Virus record (IMG/VR): IMGVR_UViG_3300035698_025855 | Span: 1 to 37,556 of that record | Length of the DNA: 37,556 nucleotides | Direction: 5' to 3' (one strand) | From: a virus | In this document: piece after piece, positions 1-7,012 of the stretch | Numbering within the stretch: the stretch's first letter is position 1 | Layout: every line of letters begins with the position of its first letter | The notes under the pieces: model-generated | Told to the model about the DNA's origin: nothing | Seen by the model: only the letters and a program-made list of their open reading frames with translations | Databases searched by the model: none | Made by a program: the position numbers and the translations under genes

Positions 1-576
1 ATGATGGCATCTTTGGATGGACTATCTGAGTGTGGCCGTATAGGGCTTGAGGTGAAGAATAACAACAAGGTCGCACATGAAGAAACGAGGAGCGGAGTTG
101 TGCCAGCTAAGCACTATGCACAACTTCAGCATCAGCTGGTATGTGCAGACCTAGACCATGCTTTTTACTACAGCTTTAATAGCGAAGAAGGTATATATCT
201 TCAGGTGCTAAGAGATGATGCCTACTGCAAAGAGCTACTGTCGGCTGAGGAGGAGTTCTTTCAGTGTGTAGAGAACTTCGAGATGCCTCCTCTTCTAGAG
301 AAGGACTATCTGGATAGACACGATCCAGAGTGGCAGGAAGAGGCCGAGATTCTTAAGGACTTACGGGAGACCATTAAGAAGCTAGAGGCAAAGGAGGCAG
401 CTAGTCGCAGTAAGATCATCTTCATGGCAGCGGGACGAAACACGCGTGGTGCAGGGATAACAGTTACGGGATCAACTCCAAAGGGTACCGTAGACTATAA
501 AAGTATCCCTGAGCTTGCAGGTGTTAATCTAGACCGATACCGAAGGGCGGGTCGTGAAAGGTGGACCGTGAAGTAA
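1..576 (+). CDS. YqaJ/lambda-type exonuclease, C-terminal part (begins at 37276)
   Basis: The 191 codons here complete the exonuclease that starts at 37276; the ATG at position 1 is internal (residue 89), not a start. The part begins with the active-site strands: the SLDG aspartate, then E-V-K within a GLEVKNNNK segment, the PD-(D/E)xK metal-binding and catalytic residues. A QLQHQL segment follows, as is common in this family after the catalytic lysine. The C-terminal region, roughly residues 110-140 of this part, is charged and probably helical. The TAA stop is at 574-576, followed by a strong hairpin at 593-625. The gene is read as an N-terminally truncated ORF only because of where the circular genome was opened. 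Confidence 0.9.
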   Translation: MMASLDGLSECGRIGLEVKNNNKVAHEETRSGVVPAKHYAQLQHQLVCADLDHAFYYSFNSEEGIYLQVLRDDAYCKELLSAEEEFFQCVENFEMPPLLEKDYLDRHDPEWQEEAEILKDLRETIKKLEAKEAASRSKIIFMAAGRNTRGAGITVTGSTPKGTVDYKSIPELAGVNLDRYRRAGRERWTVK

Positions 577-592
577 GGAGGAGTGAGGAACT

Positions 593-625
593 CCCCCGCC
601 TGGATAATGGAGAACCAGGCGGGGG
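593..625 (+). terminator. GC-rich hairpin after the exonuclease gene
   Basis: An 11-bp perfect stem, CCCCCGCCTGG pairing with CCAGGCGGGGG, encloses an 11-base loop, 17 bases after the exonuclease stop. No U-run follows, so it is not a classical intrinsic terminator. It could attenuate transcription, protect the 3' end of the recombination mRNA, or mask initiation of the next gene. The stem is seen directly; the role is inferred. Confidence 0.5.
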
Positions 626-677
626 GGTCCGGATGATAACAACATCCTCACTATCTCTCATTATAAATTTTATAGCA

Positions 678-983
678 ATGAGCCAGATCGATCTTTATGA
701 CATCATACAGCCACAAACGGAGATCTCACGCCTACGTGATGAGGTAAAGGATCTCCATACGAGTTTAGAGAAGGTCCGTAAGGGCCTTTTCGCTCGTCAT
801 AATACGTTTTTAAAAATGTATGTTGACCAGGAAGATGAGATCAAGGCTATCAAAGAGAGATTGGATAGTGCAGAAGGAAAATCAAAAGGAAAGGAGGGGG
901 TCTGTGCAGATTGCGCAGTGTCCTACTTGCAAGAGGTATCATCTTCTGAAGAAGATAGCAGGGACGAATATAAGAGTCTTTGA
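678..983 (+). CDS. Small coiled-coil protein of unknown function
   Basis: A 101-residue acidic protein beginning MSQIDLYDIIQPQ. Residues about 14-75 are rich in heptad-spaced L, I and V with charged residues, consistent with a coiled coil. The tail is Ser/Glu/Asp-rich. I do not recognise a family. The start at 678 was chosen because the coiled coil begins just after it; an in-frame ATG at 633, directly behind the GC-rich hairpin, would add 15 hydrophobic residues. The gene sits behind the exonuclease on the same strand, and its last 80 bases overlap the next small gene in another frame. Existence is likely; start and function are uncertain. Confidence 0.55.
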   Translation: MSQIDLYDIIQPQTEISRLRDEVKDLHTSLEKVRKGLFARHNTFLKMYVDQEDEIKAIKERLDSAEGKSKGKEGVCADCAVSYLQEVSSSEEDSRDEYKSL

Positions 984-1035
984 TTGCTGTAGTGAGACTA
1001 GGCTACTAGGACATAATGAGGAGATATCGATATGA
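904..1035 (+). CDS. Small zinc-ribbon-like protein
   Basis: A 43-residue ORF beginning with GTG behind a strong Shine-Dalgarno sequence (AAAGGAGGGGG at 890-900). It has a CPTC pair near the N-terminus and a CC pair about 20 residues later, which could hold one zinc ion in a rubredoxin-like knuckle. It overlaps the end of the preceding coiled-coil gene and shares an ATGA overlap with the next gene at 1032. The overlap chain and the strong ribosome-binding site argue that it is translated. Metal binding is inferred from cysteine spacing only. Confidence 0.5.
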   Translation: MQIAQCPTCKRYHLLKKIAGTNIRVFDCCSETRLLGHNEEISI

Positions 1036-1205
1036 GAGACGAAAAAGACGAGAGAATTCTCGCTGTTCTAGAGCAGCGTTACGGTCCATTAAGCATCCCA
1101 CTTATTCAAAATAAGCTTTGCATCAACCGTGAGATGGCGGAGCGTCTCTTATACGGGCCCCCAGAAGATGCCCTAGAAGAGTACCGACGTCAGCGGTCCG
1201 CATGA
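1032..1205 (+). CDS. Small charged protein of unknown function
   Basis: A 57-residue ORF beginning MRDEKDERILAVLEQRYGPL and ending in a basic YRRQRSA tail. Its ATG overlaps the previous stop (ATGA at 1032-1035), and its own TGA overlaps the ATG of the following membrane protein (ATGA at 1202-1205), so it lies in a chain of coupled genes. The segment PLSIPLIQNKLCINREMAERL resembles a short helix-turn-helix, with a helix of about 8 residues, a turn and a second helix, but this is weak. I cannot assign a function. Confidence 0.5.
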   Translation: MRDEKDERILAVLEQRYGPLSIPLIQNKLCINREMAERLLYGPPEDALEEYRRQRSA

Positions 1206-1447
1206 CTCCAGAGTGGGCCCACGTTATAATTTCAGCAATGAGCACGATATCGGTATTGATGATGACTCTACTAGCGGCTTTGTGTGTTATCGTTCTTACA
1301 TGCGTATGGGTTGTGAGCTTGATGCATGCCGCCCTGCGCAAAGAGCTCAAGAATAGTGACCTGGACTTACGTACTAGTATAGCAGATCTTGACAAGGACG
1401 TCCGGCAGCTCTGCAACAAGGTGGACCGTAGCAACAAGTGCAGATAG
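1202..1447 (+). CDS. Small membrane protein with N-terminal membrane segment(s) and coiled-coil tail
   Basis: An 81-residue protein. Residues about 8-42 are strongly hydrophobic, enough for one long or two short membrane helices. Residues 43-81 are charged and heptad-like (KELKNSDLDLRTSIADLDKD). The architecture fits a holin or an inner-membrane spanin, but no lysis partner is recognisable nearby, so this is only a candidate. It is the last gene of the plus-strand chain that starts with the RecT-like gene, coupled by ATGA to its neighbour. A promoter for the next gene begins directly after it. Confidence 0.6.
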   Translation: MTPEWAHVIISAMSTISVLMMTLLAALCVIVLTCVWVVSLMHAALRKELKNSDLDLRTSIADLDKDVRQLCNKVDRSNKCR

Positions 1448-1455
1448 GAATAAAC

Positions 1456-1512
1456 TTAACATTTTATTTTGTAGACATGTAAAATCTTACCTTTGCGATA
1501 GCGGGGTAAGAT
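1456..1512 (+). promoter_or_regulatory. Promoter and inverted repeat ahead of the DNA methylase
   Basis: A sigma70-like promoter is visible: TTAACA at 1456-1461, an 18-base spacer, and TAAAAT at 1480-1485. An 8-bp inverted repeat, ATCTTACC at 1484-1491 and GGTAAGAT at 1505-1512, starts on the -10 element and ends one base before the ATG at 1514. It could be an operator bound by a repressor or by the methylase itself, or a hairpin sequestering the translation start. The sequence elements are seen; the role is inferred. Confidence 0.55.
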
Positions 1513-1513
1513 C

Positions 1514-3502
1514 ATGCAATTTATCGAGAGTCAATTTCCATGCGAAGAGATTGGGATAGAGAGCACGAAAGAAAAACAGGCGGGATCAATCCAAACCCTA
1601 ACAGGGCTCGGCAAATGGTGGGGGCGCAAGCCGCTAGTTCTTGTGCGTGCGATCATCTTAGGGTGCTTACTGCCGGCTACTGACGATCCCAATCGGGACC
1701 GTGAGATCTTCCTCAAGCTGATGACCATGGATACAGAGGGGCTGCGTACACGCAAAAAGAGCCGCTGCAAAGACAAAGCTTCTGAAGAGGCATTCGACGC
1801 CCTTTCCTATAAGCAGAAGCTGCGCGATTGCAAACGCCCGGAAGAGATCGAAGGGCCGAGCCCCGAAAGGTGGGAGGAGATCAATCGCCACCTAGGCACA
1901 AACGCCACCTCTTTGCAGGAGCTCGTGCAGCAGCTGAGCCAGAAACACTTCGGCTGCCGAGCCTCGGTGAGTGACGTCTTCTGTGGAGGCGGCAGCATCC
2001 CCTTTGAGGCTGCACGCCTGGGCTGCGACATCTACGCCGCCGACCTAAACCCCGTCGCCTGCCTGCTCACCTGGGGAGCACTTAAATTGCTCGACACAAG
2101 CGACAGCGAATGCAAGAGACTTGAAGAGAAGCAGCAACGCACCAAAGAGGCCCTTCAAGAGCAGATCGATGCGTGGGGCATCGAGACCAACAGCCACGGA
2201 TGGCGTGCCGACACCTTTCTCTACTGCGTCGAGACGCGTTGCCCCAGCTGCGAGTGGATGGTGCCGATGGCCCCCTCGTGGGTCATCAGCGACAAACAAC
2301 GCGTGATCTGCACACTCGTCCCCAATGAGAGCAACAAGCGCTTTACCTTTGCCGTCACAGAGGCCAGCAGCGAAGAGGCCTTCGCAGCGGCCAAACAAGG
2401 GACCGTCCGCGAGCAGAAGCTCCACTGCCCACACTGTCACGAGAGGGTGGCGATCCGCACCCTCCGCGGAGACCACAAAACAGAAAAAGGCAACATCAAC
2501 AACCTACGCCGGTGGGCCCTTGAGGACTTCCAGCCAAGACCCGGTGACCTCTACCAAGAGCGCCTCTACTGCATCCGCTGGCAGCTCCCCGACCCCGACC
2601 GTCCAGGTAAGACAAAACGCCTCTACCTCGCGCCAACAGCAGAGGACCTCACCCGCGAAGAGCTGACCATTTCCCTACTCACAGAGCGCTTCGCAGCTTG
2701 GCAAGAGAGCGGCATCCTCCCCTCACGCGTCATTGAACCAGGTCATACAACAGATGAGCCTATCCGCGCACGCGGATGGACCCACTGGCATCACCTCTTC
2801 AACCCCCGCCAGCTCCTCACCCTCGGTACCCTCTTCTCCCTCTTTAAAACAGGGCGTGAGGCTCTTATTCCCTGTAAAATACTCAATTTCTCAAGTAAAA
2901 TGGGCGCTTGGACCTGCGCAGCAGACAAAACAAACAATGTCTTCTCAGATCAATCCCTGGCTGTCCTCTGGAACTACGGCTGCCGCAGTAGCATTGCCCT
3001 GCTGGACCACTACAACATCGCGCGCAGGCTGGAGCAGCGCACAAGCTCCGCGAGCACGGTGCGTGCGACGGATGCCCTAGAGTGCCAGGCAAGCTCGCTG
3101 CTCACCATCACAGACCCTCCTTATGCGGATGCAGTTAACTACGATGAGCTGAGTGAGTTTTTCCTCGCCTGGCTCGATCCTCACATCAAACGCCACTTTC
3201 CCGAGTGGTACACTGACAGCAAGCGAGCGCTGGCCATCCGCGGCAACGGCGAGCCCTTCAACCGGTCGATGGTGCGCTGCTACCGCAACCTAACCGAACG
3301 GATGCCAGACAACGGCCTGCAGGTTATTATTTTTACAGGAAGGTACTCTAAAGAGTGGGCGACGCTAAAGAGAGACCTGTCTGAGTCTGGCCTTCGGATA
3401 ACAGCTGTATGGAGTGTTACGATATCCAACCGAGCTCTCCGTGAGGATCGCGACTATGGATACAAGATTTTGGTGTTGAGAAAGGATCAGATAGGGCATT
3501 AA
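1514..3502 (+). CDS. DUF1156-family DNA methylase (adenine- or cytosine-N4-type)
   Basis: A 662-residue protein. The N-terminus matches the DUF1156 pattern, including a GKWWGRKPL segment near residue 33. The S-adenosylmethionine-binding loop follows as DVFCGGGSIPFEAA near residues 154-167, and the amino-methyltransferase catalytic motif DPPY is at about 534-537. Two CxxC pairs (CPSC and CPHC) suggest a zinc ribbon in the middle. From general knowledge, family members are often longer, near 900 residues. No restriction enzyme lies nearby, so a self-protective modification role is plausible. The central part, about 1.7-3.3 kb, is visibly richer in G+C than the rest of the genome, suggesting acquisition from another source. 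The stop overlaps the stop of a convergent minus-strand gene. Confidence 0.85.
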   Translation: MQFIESQFPCEEIGIESTKEKQAGSIQTLTGLGKWWGRKPLVLVRAIILGCLLPATDDPNRDREIFLKLMTMDTEGLRTRKKSRCKDKASEEAFDALSYKQKLRDCKRPEEIEGPSPERWEEINRHLGTNATSLQELVQQLSQKHFGCRASVSDVFCGGGSIPFEAARLGCDIYAADLNPVACLLTWGALKLLDTSDSECKRLEEKQQRTKEALQEQIDAWGIETNSHGWRADTFLYCVETRCPSCEWMVPMAPSWVISDKQRVICTLVPNESNKRFTFAVTEASSEEAFAAAKQGTVREQKLHCPHCHERVAIRTLRGDHKTEKGNINNLRRWALEDFQPRPGDLYQERLYCIRWQLPDPDRPGKTKRLYLAPTAEDLTREELTISLLTERFAAWQESGILPSRVIEPGHTTDEPIRARGWTHWHHLFNPRQLLTLGTLFSLFKTGREALIPCKILNFSSKMGAWTCAADKTNNVFSDQSLAVLWNYGCRSSIALLDHYNIARRLEQRTSSASTVRATDALECQASSLLTITDPPYADAVNYDELSEFFLAWLDPHIKRHFPEWYTDSKRALAIRGNGEPFNRSMVRCYRNLTERMPDNGLQVIIFTGRYSKEWATLKRDLSESGLRITAVWSVTISNRALREDRDYGYKILVLRKDQIGH

Positions 3503-3882
3503 ACGCCTTCCCTGTCTGCATACTGCTCTATGAGACCTGGAAGCTGTTCCTCAACTATGGACTTTCTCATCCGGAGAGCCTCCTTGAAATCATCGGGTCC
3601 GCCCCAGCCATCGATTAACCAGCTGATCGGAAGAAAGGTCCTGTCTATGTCTGAGTTTTTTCCGCATTTGCCGTGTCTAGCTATTATACCATCGAACGCG
3701 GCGCACAGGCACGCCGAATATGGCAGCCCGGTGGTATCTACCCAGCACTCGCCATTCTGTATGTCGATTAGTAGAAATACTTTTTGGAGTCCTTTGGGTG
3801 GGACGCTCAACTCTTCCTCGACAAGTTTGCCATCTATCGGAACATCTTCTTGCCTGTACTTTCTAAATGGTTGGCTGTCCAT
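3499..3882 (-). CDS. Hypothetical protein
   Basis: A 127-residue protein beginning MDSQPFRKYRQEDVP. The start at 3882 follows GGAG with a 6-base gap; a GTG 12 bases upstream is the alternative. It contains three scattered cysteines in the middle and a WLIDGWGGPDDF segment, and no clear membrane segment. I recognise no family. It is the last of three minus-strand genes between the methylase and the membrane-protein cluster, and it converges on the methylase with a 4-base overlap of stops. Confidence 0.6.
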   Translation of the reverse strand: MDSQPFRKYRQEDVPIDGKLVEEELSVPPKGLQKVFLLIDIQNGECWVDTTGLPYSACLCAAFDGIIARHGKCGKNSDIDRTFLPISWLIDGWGGPDDFKEALRMRKSIVEEQLPGLIEQYADREGV

Positions 3883-4009
3883 GATTTTCTCCACTTATGA
3901 TTTGACACAAAGTCTTTTATTTATCGGTAAATCCAAAGTTGGATTTCACGTCCGATAATATCCCTTATGTATCTTTGGCACTCTAAGCCCCATACTGCCA
4001 GCTTTTTTC

Positions 4010-4330
4010 TTAAGAACGGATTACCAACTTACCGTCTGAGGCCAGAGCTGCATCAACAGCTTCTTCGATCACCTCTTCCCTCGTATCCAATATATTCTGG
4101 ACTGTGATATAGACGGCGCGAGCGAAGGCCTGATTGGCAAATCCTTTCGGGGACACAACAGGGTCACCCACCATAAACAGATTGTTCCGCATCGCCAGCA
4201 ATGCTATAACTGTGCGTCTCGGGATGCCTGAAATGTCAATCACATCATAACCTCCCGGCAACTCCTCGGATTCGACGTGCTTCTCAAATTTCATACCCTG
4301 CTCCATCTTTTTCTTATCCGTGCTGATCAT
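4010..4330 (-). CDS. Hypothetical protein
   Basis: A 106-residue protein beginning MISTDKKKMEQG. The ATG at 4330 follows an AGG-containing site; a GTG at 4342 is the alternative. The N-terminal third is charged and the middle (TVIALLAMRNNLFMVGDPVV) is moderately hydrophobic. The C-terminus, rich in Glu and Ala, is probably helical. No family is recognised. The tandem 18-base repeats at 4398-4448 lie immediately upstream on its strand and may control it. Confidence 0.6.
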   Translation of the reverse strand: MISTDKKKMEQGMKFEKHVESEELPGGYDVIDISGIPRRTVIALLAMRNNLFMVGDPVVSPKGFANQAFARAVYITVQNILDTREEVIEEAVDAALASDGKLVIRS

Positions 4331-4397
4331 GCACCTATCCACCTATAAAATTACACATGATCATCCGCTCATGCGTAGAAAGACTGCGTTATAGTCG

Positions 4398-4448
4398 CTG
4401 CCACTTATGGCGGGGATCGGGGATATATTTCTGCCACTTATGGCGGGG
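4398..4448. repeat. Two copies of an 18-base direct repeat, operator-like
   Basis: CTGCCACTTATGGCGGGG occurs at 4398-4415 and again at 4431-4448, a 33-base period (about three helical turns). Each copy contains an imperfect dyad, GCCA-CTTA-TGGC. The repeats lie upstream of the minus-strand gene starting at 4330. Tandem dyads on the same face of the helix fit a repressor or activator site; the binding protein is unknown. Confidence 0.6.
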
Positions 4449-4503
4449 CGCCGTTCCACATAGTTAATATTTCACATCTGTTGACTGTATACCTAGGCAG
4501 TCA

Positions 4504-4734
4504 CTAGATCCGGCTCTTCTCGTCCGCAGGCTCAGCTACCTTCACCGACTTTATGCAGCCTGCAACGAAGTCCTCAAGCATCCGAACATCCATGATGCGC
4601 TGGTCCGTATAGAAGCATTTCCACCACTTGATATGTGCAGATGCTCTAGATTGAGAGACCGATACAGCCATCTCGGGGACTACACATAACGCATCCGCCA
4701 TACCACAAAATACACATTCCATATCCAAAGACAT
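4504..4734 (-). CDS. Small hypothetical protein with cysteine pair
   Basis: A 76-residue protein beginning MSLDMECVFCGMADALC. The CVFCG segment suggests half of a zinc knuckle, with further cysteines near residues 17, 40 and 60. Two ATGs five codons apart are possible starts; AAGAAGG directly precedes the first, and TTTGGA precedes the second. No family is recognised. It points away from the plus-strand membrane cluster, and the roughly 160-base gap between them holds a plus-strand promoter. Confidence 0.5.
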   Translation of the reverse strand: MSLDMECVFCGMADALCVVPEMAVSVSQSRASAHIKWWKCFYTDQRIMDVRMLEDFVAGCIKSVKVAEPADEKSRI

Positions 4735-4739
4735 CCTTC

Positions 4740-4767
4740 TTGACCGGTGACAAGCGGCGCCTATGAT
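4740..4767 (+). promoter_or_regulatory. Sigma70-like promoter for the membrane-protein cluster
   Basis: TTGACC at 4740-4745, a 16-base spacer and TATGAT at 4762-4767 give a good sigma70 match. It lies about 130 bases upstream of the ATG at 4896, leaving a long leader. Nothing else is evident between it and the gene apart from the ribosome-binding site ACGGAGACAGA. Confidence 0.55.
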
Positions 4768-4895
4768 ACACGTTGTAAAGTCTTTAGTCTACCACTGGTC
4801 GGCAGCGCGCTATGAAGATACGAAAAAGATAGCGTTTATTTATCATAAAGAGCATGATTTACTGATGCTTAAACCTGCAAGAAAACGGAGACAGA

Positions 4896-5276
4896 ATGCT
4901 TAACCAAGATTTTATAAACTTTACAAATGGTACACGAGAGGCAATGGGCACTGTTCTTTTACAGATCGCGGCAGCCGGTGGGAGTGTGATCAATGACATC
5001 GATGATAGAGTGAGTGCTATCGCACGCACGATTGTCCAAGATGATCTGCCACGCTTCTACAAAGCTGCGGCAGAGAGATTCCACGGACCACTAACAGAAC
5101 ATGAGCAAGGTCGAAATGGATCACGATCAATGTATAATAATACTTCAATTCGTCATCGCCTAGACGATATAGATGAACAGCAAAGATACCGGAAATGGGA
5201 GAGTCGCATAGAGACCACCATCAAAGTAGCGACCATCATCGCACTCGTCATCGCAATAATTGTTGTGTTTGCATAG
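4896..5276 (+). CDS. Tail-anchored membrane protein, first of cluster
   Basis: A 126-residue protein with a mostly soluble N-terminal part and a C-terminal hydrophobic helix (residues about 106-126, ending VIAIIVVFA), so it is probably a C-tail-anchored membrane protein. Residues about 36-60 contain DRVSAIARTI followed by RFYKAA, matched almost position for position in the 286-residue protein encoded at 5839-6699. The ribosome-binding site GGAG sits 7 bases before the ATG. The family is not recognised. The cluster lies outside the structural operon on its own promoter, so a host-membrane role such as superinfection exclusion is possible but is only inference. Confidence 0.7.
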   Translation: MLNQDFINFTNGTREAMGTVLLQIAAAGGSVINDIDDRVSAIARTIVQDDLPRFYKAAAERFHGPLTEHEQGRNGSRSMYNNTSIRHRLDDIDEQQRYRKWESRIETTIKVATIIALVIAIIVVFA

Positions 5277-5388
5277 CTTTAAATATAGATTTTGTTTGCA
5301 ACATCTTGTTTTGTTGTTGACGTAAACTTGTCCATATCTTCATGGTACACCCACCCCTAACATGGGAAAACTTAAATAAGGTATAGAT

Positions 5389-5826
5389 GTGAATTTTTTA
5401 AGGTCTGTTAGTCCGTTCTCAGTCGCTGTGCCCGAACAGATACAGGTACCGGCCCGGCTCATTCAGATGGCAAATGAGCAAAGGATCGCTAGAGGAGAGC
5501 ATAACAATGTCATCGATATCAACGCAGGCCATGAAGGTGGCGAGAGGAATATCGATGACGAAATGGTGATGATTAGCCGTCGGGAGCTTATGGGCTTGGT
5601 AGAGTTGGCAAGTACTGCCCCCGCATTACAGGCCCAGGTAACCGATCTTTTAAGAGAGCGAGGTGATCATATAGAGACTATAGAGGGGCACGAGGTCGCA
5701 CAGGGGCTCTTAGACTATCGGCTGAGAGAACAGCAGAGAGAGGCTGACTTCGAGAATACAGAAAAATGGATCGACAGGGTTATGTGGGTCGCAATTGTAA
5801 TAGTGATACTAGTTATACTTCTATAA
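5389..5826 (+). CDS. Tail-anchored membrane protein, second of cluster
   Basis: A 145-residue protein beginning at a GTG behind AAATAAGG. It is soluble, acidic and helical through about residue 125, with a likely coiled coil around 75-122. It ends in a single hydrophobic helix (MWVAIVIVILVILL) at the very C-terminus. This layout, with a charged stalk and a terminal anchor, repeats that of the preceding gene, although the soluble parts are not obviously related. No family is recognised. The next gene starts 12 bases after its stop, so the two are co-transcribed. The 112-base gap before it is AT-rich and shows no convincing -10 element. Confidence 0.65.
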   Translation: MNFLRSVSPFSVAVPEQIQVPARLIQMANEQRIARGEHNNVIDINAGHEGGERNIDDEMVMISRRELMGLVELASTAPALQAQVTDLLRERGDHIETIEGHEVAQGLLDYRLREQQREADFENTEKWIDRVMWVAIVIVILVILL

Positions 5827-5838
5827 GGGAACTATTAC

Positions 5839-6699
5839 ATGAATCCTATACAAACGGTAAGGCCCACCACTGGAGCAGAGCAACGGACGATAGACCTACT
5901 AGGCCCGATAGGTGCTGTCACAGAAGATTCCATAGAGACTCTTGAGGACAGAGTTAACGCCATAGCGGAAACTATACTGCAGGCAGACAAAGGTAGGTTC
6001 TTTAAGGCTGCGACATACCATTGCTTTGGAAATGGGCACCCATCTTTAGAAGAGATCAAAGATGGTAAAATCCTATTCAAATCAAACGTTATGATTAAGA
6101 AGATCGATTTTCTAGACGCCTTGACCGCAAGCAACCTGGAGTTTTATGAAAACAGCATCAAAGCAAAGGTTATTTTAGCAACAGCTCTGATCACGGTAGT
6201 TTCCTCTGGAATCCCTCTCAAAGGATTGATCGGCAACCAATTTGTCAGAGATCCGGTTACAGGTAATCTTGATATCATGAAGACTATCGATAAAATTATA
6301 GACGTAGCTAAGCCGCTAGCTGAGAAGATCCAACAAGCGTGCCCGCCAGTGCTAGCCGCCTTCGAAAAAGTATCAGATAGAGTAAAAGAATTCTTTAATA
6401 ACAGAGGACAACAGCAGATGAATAACGTGAACCCAGTAGTAAACATCAACGCCCCCCTTTTGGCTCAGCAAGTACAGCAGATGCAAGGGCAGGTCAACGA
6501 GCTTGCTCAAGTCGACGCTCACAATAACGAAGCGGTAGATCATCTGATAGCAGATCTCACGAACCAGAATATTGATCTATTCAAAAAGATCCATGAGGTA
6601 AGAAAATTAGCCTTTAGGGCTATGGTTGTATGCGGGACAATTGGATTGGTCGTCGGCGCCACCGTCGGTATAGCCGCTATGAAGCTCTATACCCGATAG
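5839..6699 (+). CDS. Large membrane protein of the cluster, paralogous N-terminus to first member
   Basis: A 286-residue protein. Residues about 34-57 contain DRVNAIAETI and RFFKAA, clearly related to the N-terminal region of the protein at 4896-5276. A hydrophobic stretch at about 109-132 (KAKVILATALITVV) could be a membrane segment. The region at about 185-240 is Gln/Asn-rich and probably coiled coil. A final hydrophobic, glycine-rich helix at about 262-283 (GTIGLVVGATVGIAA) anchors the C-terminus. The family is unrecognised. The start follows AAGGGA with a suitable gap. The shared motif suggests an internal duplication in which one copy was lengthened. Confidence 0.75.
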   Translation: MNPIQTVRPTTGAEQRTIDLLGPIGAVTEDSIETLEDRVNAIAETILQADKGRFFKAATYHCFGNGHPSLEEIKDGKILFKSNVMIKKIDFLDALTASNLEFYENSIKAKVILATALITVVSSGIPLKGLIGNQFVRDPVTGNLDIMKTIDKIIDVAKPLAEKIQQACPPVLAAFEKVSDRVKEFFNNRGQQQMNNVNPVVNINAPLLAQQVQQMQGQVNELAQVDAHNNEAVDHLIADLTNQNIDLFKKIHEVRKLAFRAMVVCGTIGLVVGATVGIAAMKLYTR

Positions 6700-6705
6700 G
6701 ATTTT

Positions 6706-7008
6706 ATGAAGGCCCAGGTAAATCTAGACCGCCTAGCGTCTATCGCGATGGTCGTACTGATCGCCTGGGCCCTCTGGGCCTCACTCCACGGCTGGATCTT
6801 CTGGACTACGAGGGGTCAAGTCGATGTCTACACCAGTCGCGTCTTTAATTTTGGCTTCGAGAGCTTCTTCGATGATGCTATCATCTTTGATGCCGACGCG
6901 GTCGTTTATCATTTGACACGCGACTATTGCTACTGCCATAGCAACCACGACTATCGCCATCTTCATGATCACGATCCTCACGGCGAGCTCTGCATCATCC
7001 ATTCCTAG
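6706..7008 (+). CDS. Putative small membrane protein (overlaps an opposite-strand gene)
   Basis: A 100-residue ORF starting 6 bases after the previous stop, behind AGGA with a 6-base gap. Residues about 10-34 (IAMVVLIAWALWASLHGWIF) form a convincing membrane helix. The second half is rich in His, Asp and Tyr and looks like the shadow of the opposite-strand ORF at 6781-7002. The N-terminal signal and spacing favour real translation, but the full length may not be functional. It closes the membrane cluster and converges on the end of the late operon. Confidence 0.45.
   Translation: MKAQVNLDRLASIAMVVLIAWALWASLHGWIFWTTRGQVDVYTSRVFNFGFESFFDDAIIFDADAVVYHLTRDYCYCHSNHDYRHLHDHDPHGELCIIHS
6781..7002 (-). 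CDS. Small membrane protein at the end of the late operon
   Basis: A 73-residue ORF beginning 10 bases after the fibre gene stop, with GAGGG ahead of the ATG. Residues about 8-30 are hydrophobic (VIMKMAIVVVAMAVAIVACQ), followed by a charged helical tail with a KIKDATGVDIDL segment. Its position at the distal end of the structural operon and its single membrane helix make it a candidate holin or spanin, but there is no family match. It overlaps the plus-strand ORF at 6706-7008 almost completely; its amino-acid composition looks more natural than the second half of that ORF. Confidence 0.5.
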   Translation of the reverse strand: MDDAELAVRIVIMKMAIVVVAMAVAIVACQMINDRVGIKDDSIIEEALEAKIKDATGVDIDLTPRSPEDPAVE

Positions 7009-7012
7009 CCCT

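Noticed and set aside
2045-2476. Minus-strand 143-residue ORF inside the methylase
   Set aside because: High G+C reduces stops on the opposite strand; the forward frame has clear methylase motifs.
5835-6449. Minus-strand ORFs opposite the third membrane-cluster gene
   Set aside because: Hydrophobic shadows of a helical protein without starts or operon context.
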